DNA from: Heliocidaris erythrogramma
Lineage: Eukaryota > Echinodermata > Echinoidea > Camarodonta > Echinometridae
Assembly (NCBI GenBank): GCA_025617745.1
Contig: CM046873.1
Span: 32,125,101-32,189,100 of the forward strand
Direction: 5' to 3'
DNA: 64,000 nucleotides
The translations under genes were made by a program, and so were the position numbers. The notes under the pieces are model-generated. The model saw nothing but the letters and a program-made list of their open reading frames with translations, was not told where the DNA came from and did not search any database. Of the stretch, positions 57,547 to 64,000 are shown in pieces. Numbering within the stretch: position 1 is the stretch's first letter; every line of letters begins with the position of its first letter.

Positions 57547-58194
57547 ACGGCCAAGTCACGATGAACTGGAATCAAATACCTTCTTCATGCGCATTCAGCT
57601 CACAGACCCTATTCTGTGTCGAGAGAAGGAGTCCGTGAGGGAGCTCATATTAATTTAGCTCCCGTTATTACAAAACCGGCTAGCAATAAGCCTAATTTCC
57701 CGTTATTTTCAGGCAGCCAATCAAAACCAGTTATATTTCACGCGCTTTGATCCTTTAGTTTCCGGTTATATTGTTCGATTTCGGCTTGCTGTTCATTCTT
57801 GCTGTATACTCAGGTAAGTGCAAGACGAAAAGCCTCAGTATGTCTCTCTCTTCAACGCCATTTTCCGATTCTGTATAACAAACATAGTCACTCTTAAAGC
57901 TAGGAGGAAAACTTTCCCTCTTTTATGGTAACTGGACTACACGCATGTTGAAATGGATTTTAAATAAACTTCCTGAAAATACTGGTTTGATATATGTCTC
58001 ATACCTCGGAACACAAGATGCTTACACATACGCGGTTATAATGAAAGATAATGCATGAGCCAGAAATTGCAGAATGTATTGATGTCATTATAATCATTAC
58101 ATTTCACAGAATGTTTAGTAAGTAGCAAAAAAAGTCATGTAAATTCAATTGTGCAAATTTCTATTGAGATGGGGGAAAATGTATTTTTCTGTTT
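57547..58194. other. Non-coding stretch
   Basis: A short palindrome GGGAGCT...AGCTCCC near 57640-57664; otherwise nothing recognised. Confidence 0.35.
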
Positions 58195-58564
58195 TGTTTT
58201 CTTTTATTCCAGAATTTGGCTATTTGGGACTATTAAATAGTAGCTTAAGTTCTGGGAAAGGTGAAAAAATATTTGTGAGATTTCTCATTCATAGTAGACA
58301 TGTCCCTGAAAAGAATTCCTCCTCAAATGCACTCTATTATACATATTGCAATATTAATACATATATACATACATATAAGTGTTTGGGCCGAACATTCATG
58401 CCACATGTGTGTGAGTGTGTGTGTGTCTCTGTGTGTAGTCCCATATATCCATTTCTTTGTACAGTCCATGTGCTTTTGAGCGAGAATTGGTCAGCTTATC
58501 GTTTGAAGATTTCTAAAACTCACAGTACACACCAATTCTTATGTAGACATGATCAAGCTTTCCC
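58195..58564 (-). repeat. Interspersed repeat family R1, copy c
   Basis: AGTTCTGGGAAAGGTGAAAA, CATAGTAGACATGTCCCTGA and ACACCAATTCTTATGTAG match copies a and b. It is interrupted at 58565 by a MITE and resumes near 58905 (GGTTTCTTTCACAATG). Confidence 0.6.
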
Positions 58565-58899
58565 AATAAGCCAGTTCGGGGTTGCAATCTGAGCATGAGC
58601 AGATAAAGGTCATCTGTACCAAATTCTAAAACCCACTGACACTAACATTCGATATGTGCTCATGAATGTCATGTAATCATTATTCAATTATGCACTAATG
58701 GTGCATTCCATGATATCCAGGTGGAAGTATTCTTTTTAAAGGGGGAAACAAAAGCTATTCATGAGGCACCTCTCTATCACTCCCAGAGTTATTTTTCTGA
58801 AGTGCACATAAAGGGACCCTCCATGTCTAAAACATCTGTGGATATTTGGGGTCATTTGTACAATCTCAGTACCATGCGCTAACCCCGAACTGGCTTATT
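58565..58899. mobile_element. MITE with perfect 19-bp TIR
   Basis: AATAAGCCAGTTCGGGGTT at 58565-58583 and its exact inverse at 58881-58899 enclose 297 bp of non-coding sequence. Possible GCTTT target repeats lie just outside. It splits R1 copy c. Confidence 0.8.
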
Positions 58900-58919
58900 G
58901 CTTTGAGACGGTTTCTTTC

Positions 58920-59238
58920 ACAATGCGATCTCATGACCAGAAGTTAACTTTATCTTTAAAGTGATTTTTATTTAATAGTATAAATCTGAAATTAGTGATT
59001 TTGCACTTCTCATGAGGATTTGTCCTAGTCTGTATTTAGCATTGACAGTTCTTCATTTGTCTTCCACAGTTTGAAACTTGAGATCTTCTTTCTCAAAGGT
59101 TTGCAAATTCGAGTTTGAGCTTCAATTTGCCTTTTAGACATTAAAAACAAGTCGTTATGTTCCTCAGAAAACGAATTATAGCGGGTCAAATTAACTTTTT
59201 GAAAAATATACTAATTCCAGAACCCTTCTTGGGTATAA
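58920..59238. other. Non-coding stretch
   Basis: End of repeat R1 and unassigned sequence. Confidence 0.3.
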
Positions 59239-59240
59239 TA

Positions 59241-59621
59241 GGGAGCTTACGAAACGGGACGGGAGATTAACAGGACGGGAGAATCTTGTTTTCAAATCAT
59301 TACGTAAAAGTGGACGGCAACGCACTGCACAGTGTTCACGCCCTTAATCGTCAGTTATACAACTACAATACGGCTTCCCGTCCCCTCTGTAGACCGGACG
59401 TTATTTCGCAAGAGAACCGTCCTGAAATTAAACAGGACGGAGAGATACTCGAACTGGCGCAGGCGCACACCGATTTTTCGCCCGTCTTCAAAGGCTCCCG
59501 TCCTGAAATCGTAAGCTCGTTTTCGTAACTTGATAGAAAAACAGACAGGAGAGTGCGAGGACCGTCACGGTGGTTAACTCTCCCCGTCTTGTTGCTCTCC
59601 CGTCCCGTTTCGTAAGCTCCC
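59241..59621. mobile_element. Word-array MITE, word GACGGGAG, TA target site
   Basis: Ends GGGAGCTTACGAAACGGGAC and the exact inverse, flanked by TA (59239-59240, 59622-59623). The interior repeats ACAGGACGGGAGA, CCGTCCTGAAAT, AGGACGGAGAGA and TCCCGTCC in both orientations, 381 bp in all. The ORFs inside are incidental. Confidence 0.8.
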
Positions 59622-59850
59622 TAATGACTACCTCCCATACGCTAATGAGCGAAAACACCCCACGAAACCTCATTCAATCAATGAATGCCCCGAGGAATGT
59701 CGCAGACAAATGATGAACATTCTGAAAATGTATGATTTAGGAAATAAAAAATGTTTTCAAACTTCACGAATATTTATGAAATATTTGTGTTTCAACTCTA
59801 ATCGGCAAATATTTTTATTTCTGCAGTTTCTTTAAACTAAAATGACTTAA

Positions 59851-60646
59851 AGGAGAATGAAACCAAAAAAACATTAGCTGATAATCATCTGGAAAATTGG
59901 TAGCCTGTTCAAAATATCTTGAAAATACTCATATTTGATTACTCAATAAGGAGAACAATCTCTCTAAAGTTTGCAGATTCCTTGCTTGATATTATCCCAT
60001 GGGGCTGCCATTTTGAAAAACTGTGATGTTATTATATGAGTACATGTCCATTTACCTGTACACAATGGATATGATGTTGCATATTGAATAGCTATTGTAA
60101 ACTAAAGCCACCAATGCAAAATGGCAGCCATCATGGTACCCCCATTGTCTCGCACAGCTGATATCTAAGAGCAGTTGTAGGTCTTTGTCACTTCTTTCAA
60201 GAATTGACAAACCTTTGTCTGACCAAACAACTTGTGTACGCCAAATCCTGCTTAACATAAAGAAACAGCTGAACCAAATATCTTAACACAATAGGTTATA
60301 TGATAGGGTAAAATTATCTTCATTTGAATGTACATGACTACACAAATGGTTTAATTATGAGAAAATCCAGTGTCATGCATTCTACAGCTGATCATGGGTG
60401 TTATTGTAGCTAGTGTATAGGTCAGTGGGTATCTCATAAATATAACCATGAATATAACTGCTCTGACATTACTTTGTAAGGAAAATGGCAGCCCCCATGG
60501 GATAATGTCTAGCAAGGAAACTGCAACTTTTTGAGACACTATTATCCTTCTTCAGTAATCAAATAGGAGTAATTTCATGATATTTGTAATAGGCTGACAA
60601 TTATCTACATGATTATAGGTTAATTTTTGTTACCTTTCATTCTCAT
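59851..60646. mobile_element. TTAA-flanked foldback element
   Basis: 796 bp between two TTAA (59847-59850, 60647-60650). The ends AGGAGAATGAAACC and GGTAACCTTT-type inverse continue as imperfect arms of about 170 bp: GATTACTCAATAAGGA against its inverse, and TTATCCCATGGGGCTGCCAT near 59993 against ATGGCAGCCCCCATGGGATA near 60485. The short centre has no transposase. piggyBac-like by target site. Confidence 0.7.
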
Positions 60647-60659
60647 TTAACAGTACTGT

Positions 60660-61229
60660 ACCGCGAACTGTACCACCAATTTAAGCCGGGGTATAAAGAA
60701 AGAGATCGACGTAGGAATCACGGAAAAACAAGACCATCTTTATCTCTGATGAGGGGGTGGCTCATCGTCATCTTAGATTGGGGGGGGGGGGGGGGGGGGG
60801 GGGGTCCAAGACCTGAGGGGGAGATATTGTTTTTACCCTGAGTGACATAAGTGTCCACAAAGTCCCTCTTTGGATGGGGTCTACTGGGCGGAGCCCCCTG
60901 ACGCTCCCGAGATTTATCCATTTCGAACCTTCATAAATGGCCGCTTTTTACACTAAATTGAGCAATGTCCTCAACAGAAGCCATAGTAAGCAGACGTTTA
61001 AGGTACCTATTTAACTTAGTTATTATTCATTTAGTTATATTTTTGTATTTATCTATTCATTCTTTGGCTTTGTTGTTGACAAAAAAAATCAGCATCGGTA
61101 AGTATTATTATTTGCCTGCGTTATGTTTGTATAGCGGGTAAATATTGTTTGTCTCGTTAATGTATGCTACTAGTACTTTGCTTGGTAAGGGTTGTTGTCC
61201 AAGAGTAAGAGGTGATTATGCATTTTTTT
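60660..61229. other. Non-coding stretch with long poly-G run
   Basis: A G run of 25 or more bases at about 60780-60804; nothing else recognised. Confidence 0.4.
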
Positions 61230-62560
61230 TATTGAACACAAAAATGCTTTATGAACTGAATTTTGTTCCAGACTTGTCATTATAGAATAGGTTTTAAATT
61301 GTTGGAGGCATAGAAGCCTATCCTTGTTGGGCAAAATTGCTGTTGTAAAGTAACTTATACTCCCCCATATGTTATTTCTGTTTTCAGTATTATGCATTGA
61401 CCTGCCAAACTCTTTCTTTAAAAGATTGAATGGTTTACTTTTTAAATTCATTTGAAGCAATGGCAACGACAGAGTTAAGAGAGATATACATGTATTATGC
61501 AATGATTATGAAGAAGGGGGTCTGAGGATGATTAATCCTTTAGTCTTTGCACAAGCGCAAAAAGTTTTTGTGGATGGCTTAACTCCTAGACGATAAATAT
61601 GAAAGTTGTTGGAAAACAATAGAAATAAATACCCTTTCCATCTTTTGTGATGATTATCTTGCCCTTTTTAAGGCAGATGCCCCAGATTTTTTTTTTATCC
61701 AGTTTGGTATGAAAGGGGTATTCATTCCATTTCTCAATTACATAATGGTTTTGGTAACCCCAAAACATTTGAAGACCTCGTAATTGAGTTTGACATTCCT
61801 TTTAAAGACGGAAGAAAATATGACTCCCTCATGAATGGCATATTTTTGGATTGGTTTGATAATTCTCTTAATGTGGAGGGGAATATATTTAATCAAATTG
61901 TAAACGATCTACTAAGTGAAAATAAAATGTGTAAGTATACATACAATATTCTGCTAAAGAAATACAGCTGTACTAATACCAAAAGGGAGAGTGAATGGGA
62001 GGAACTCTTTGGCCATCAACCCAAAGAGAAGGATTGGTCAATGATTCATAAGAGTAACTTTTCTTGCACAATTGAGACTCAGTTATGGAGTTTTTATTTC
62101 AAAGTATTTCATAATGCTATTGGTTTTAATGCATTTTTGTTCAAGATTGGGAGAAAGGAGTCTGCTAATTGTTAATTTTGTTCAGATTTTCAAGAAACTT
62201 TAGATCACTTGTTTTGTGACTGTAGAAAAGTTGTACCATTGTGAGAAAAGTTGGTGGATAAGATTAACACTAGCACTGATGACAGTTATTATCTGACTTT
62301 GTCAAAATTATTTGTTTGGGATACAGTCAAGGGACAAACACGCCTCTTGTATTAATTTTCTCTGTTTATGTTTAAAATATTATATTTATTCCTGTAGGTT
62401 TCAGGGAAAAGAGCTCATTTTCGAAGCTTTTGATTCAATGGTAAAGTTTAAACCAAAAATAAAATATAAAATTGCCCAAAAGAAAAATAAGTTACATGTC
62501 CATTTTAAGAAATGGTCTATCAAGCTTAACTGAAATGTTGTAGTAGTCTTGCAAAGCTCT
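61230..62560 (+). pseudogene. L1/Tx1-like LINE ORF2 C-terminal fragment
   Basis: Plus-strand pieces in order: GGLRMINPLVFAQAQK (about 61519-61566); a 114-residue open stretch from 61831 with LLKKYSCTNTKRESEWEELF, ETQLWSFYFKVFHNAIGFNA and KIGRKESANC; then FCSDFQETLDHLFCDC. This order, ending in a Cys/His-type CxxC...H..C motif, is the C-terminal domain of L1/Tx1-type ORF2. Several stops and a frameshift are present. It is probably the same family as 21840-22965, which holds the RT N-terminal part. Confidence 0.8.
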
Positions 62561-62590
62561 GTTGTCCTTAAAGTAAACTTTAATGATTTT

Positions 62591-63500
62591 AAATATTGGC
62601 TTAATACTTATTATTGCATAGATGGCATAAATTAAACATGGTTATCCAAATTCAACGCTTGGAAACATTTGAAGTAATGATTATTATGAATTATAAAACG
62701 GTAAAATACAGCCCCCGATATAGCAGCTGAAGAGCTCCTCGAACGCTGCTGAGATGTGTGACGACACACCAGGGACCAGTCCTGTCTAAGCAGACGATGT
62801 CCCATAACATCTTACACATTTTTCAGTGCCTGTTTTGTCATCTCCTCTTCACTTATTTCTCTTACTTGACTAGCGTCAGTCTCAATGTTAGTCTGTTGCC
62901 TCACTCTTAACTTCGTGTATGGTATTATTTTGATGAAAAATGCAGCGTTAAAAAAATAAAGGAATCAGTCACTTGTAAACAAAATAAGACGCCATTGTAT
63001 TTTCAGCTGCTTGCACCGGGGCATGTTCGGCGTTTCAAGAGGGAACGAATACCATCCGTGCTATTATTCGGAGGGCTTTTCAATTTGAAAGTGGGGTTTA
63101 TTTCATTGATCATTGACCCTTCTCCTGTGTATTTACAATCAAACAGTTTTAGTTATCAGAATCTATTTCACTTTCCCTTTTAGAATGGTGTGAAATAAGG
63201 TCATGTTTAAATATACAAAACTCTTTATAATTTGATAAATAATTGCATTGCAATTACGTTCATTCATTATAGAACGTCGGCTGCTTAAGCAGGATTGGTC
63301 CCTAGTGTGACGACATCAAAACATCGCTATATTTCTGGCGAATCCTCGGATATTGCAGATGCTGAGAAGAGCTTTTATTTATGTTGTTTTTATAATCATC
63401 AGATACGCAGTTGACATAAAACTTATACGATTGCCATCTGTAAGCTTCCCAGTTTCTAGTGATACATTAATTGCAATATTTGTGATTTTCTTTGAATAGC
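62591..63500. mobile_element. Second copy of the TTAA-element interior, ends lost
   Basis: Closely matches 40341-41215 (TATTGGCTTAATACTTATTA, AAACGGTAAAATACAGCCCC, GCATGTTCGGCGTTTCAAGA). The 19-bp terminal repeats are missing on both sides. The inner inverted pair is better preserved here (AGGGACCAGTCCTG with CAGGATTGGTCCCT). The small ORF at 62995-63183 is shared with the other copy but has no domain. Confidence 0.7.
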
Positions 63501-63559
63501 TACTTTAACATCTTCATTGACTTCTTGTAATGTAAACTTGCCCCCCTGGGAAAGTATGC

Positions 63560-63921
63560 GTGTATGTGTGGGTGTGTGTGTGTACCAACAGAGGTATACT
63601 TATGTACTTTTGAGTTGTGTCAAACACAGTAGATGCCTTTATTCCGTCAGGCTTGTGTGGCTTTTTTTGCTGCTTGTGTGGCTATTTGATCAATAGAGAG
63701 AACAAAGGGAAAGACACACAAGTATACCTGCGTGCGTTTGTTTAGCATTATGTCCGAAGACATTTTCGGACAGAGAACAAAAAAAATAAATCATGACAAC
63801 AATGGTCCTCGGAAGCCGGACAATAGTCCTCGAACTTCGAACAATGAATTTATGCCTTATTCCGTCGACTGTCCGAGGACGAGTAACAATAGAGGAAGTA
63901 AAGCCATGTAAACCTGGGTGA

Positions 63922-63960
<39 letters not shown>
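63560..63960 (+). mobile_element. Word-array element, word GTCCGAGGAC, with GT tracts
   Basis: CCTTTATTCCGTCAGGCTTG, AATAGAGAGAACAAAG, TGTCCGAAGACATTTTCGGA, GGTCCTCGGAAGCCGGAC and GTCGACTGTCCGAGGACG are followed by (GT)n at 63921-63958. It is the inverse of 27118-27455. All three copies of this family abut a GT/CA microsatellite, so the microsatellite probably belongs to the element. Confidence 0.7.
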
Positions 63961-64000
63961 TGCATATGCGGTGCCTGTTTTGTAGTTTTAAGAAGCTATT

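Noticed and set aside
59286-59528. ORF with Arg/Pro-rich sequence
   Set aside because: Lies wholly within the GACGGGAG word-array MITE.
62995-63183. Conserved small ORF shared by two repeat copies (also 40682-40924)
   Set aside because: The shared sequence is due to the repeat itself; no domain, and the ends differ by frameshift-like changes.

Overview
This is eukaryotic, intron-rich, repeat-dense DNA from what is most likely a marine deuterostome. An echinoderm is my first guess; a hemichordate or lancelet is not excluded. The evidence is short EGF-module exons bounded by GT/AG splice sites, tRNA-derived repeats, DIRS-type and L1/Tx1-like retroelements, Tc1/mariner elements, many MITEs and long poly-G/C tracts. 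There is no bacterial-style gene layout. Nearly all of the short ORFs lie inside repeats.

Host gene: every host exon I can support is on the minus strand and fits one modular, probably extracellular, EGF protein read from right to left. Three 123-bp EGF exons lie at 56230-56352, 45446-45568 and 42286-42408. They are followed by a 33-bp micro-exon (35799-35831), exons of 98 bp (32586-32683) and 196 bp (30749-30944), and a partial EGF exon (30190-30289). A mucin-like Ser/Thr-rich exon (29200-29691) comes next, then EGF exons at 18647-18760 and 16637-16750. Last come four near-identical 111-bp EGF exons at 11747, 10050, 8353 and 6656. Intron phases agree at every junction of adjacent visible exons. 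The first and last exons of the gene are not in view.

Layout: 1-5.3 kb holds degenerate repeats. 5.3-18.3 kb is a tandem array of 1,697-bp units, each carrying one EGF exon, in an A-B-A-B pattern. The array is broken by a solo LTR and by a 3.2-kb Helitron2-like element with long TGA-type arrays. 18.9-29 kb holds LINE pieces, a tRNA-headed SINE, a foldback Tc1 element and several MITEs. 29-36 kb holds the central exons. 36-45 kb holds a Tc1/mariner element with a solo LTR inside it, a large foldback with two nested elements, and a cluster of SINE copies fused to a DIRS fragment. 45.8-51.1 kb is a DIRS-like element, broken. 51.6-55.1 kb is a LINE interrupted by two nested MITEs. 55.3-64 kb holds the third EGF duplication and more repeats.

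The most unusual theme is a set of non-autonomous elements whose arms are arrays of one short word written in both orientations. Each family has a different word (CTGTAAAA, TTGGGCAA, GGGTGCAAA, TTCCGAAGG, GTCCGAGGAC, GACGGGAG and others). Two elements with different words share the same unique core, as if the words had been swapped around a common centre. A second unusual theme is a tRNA-like SINE head fused at one exact point to a DIRS fragment.
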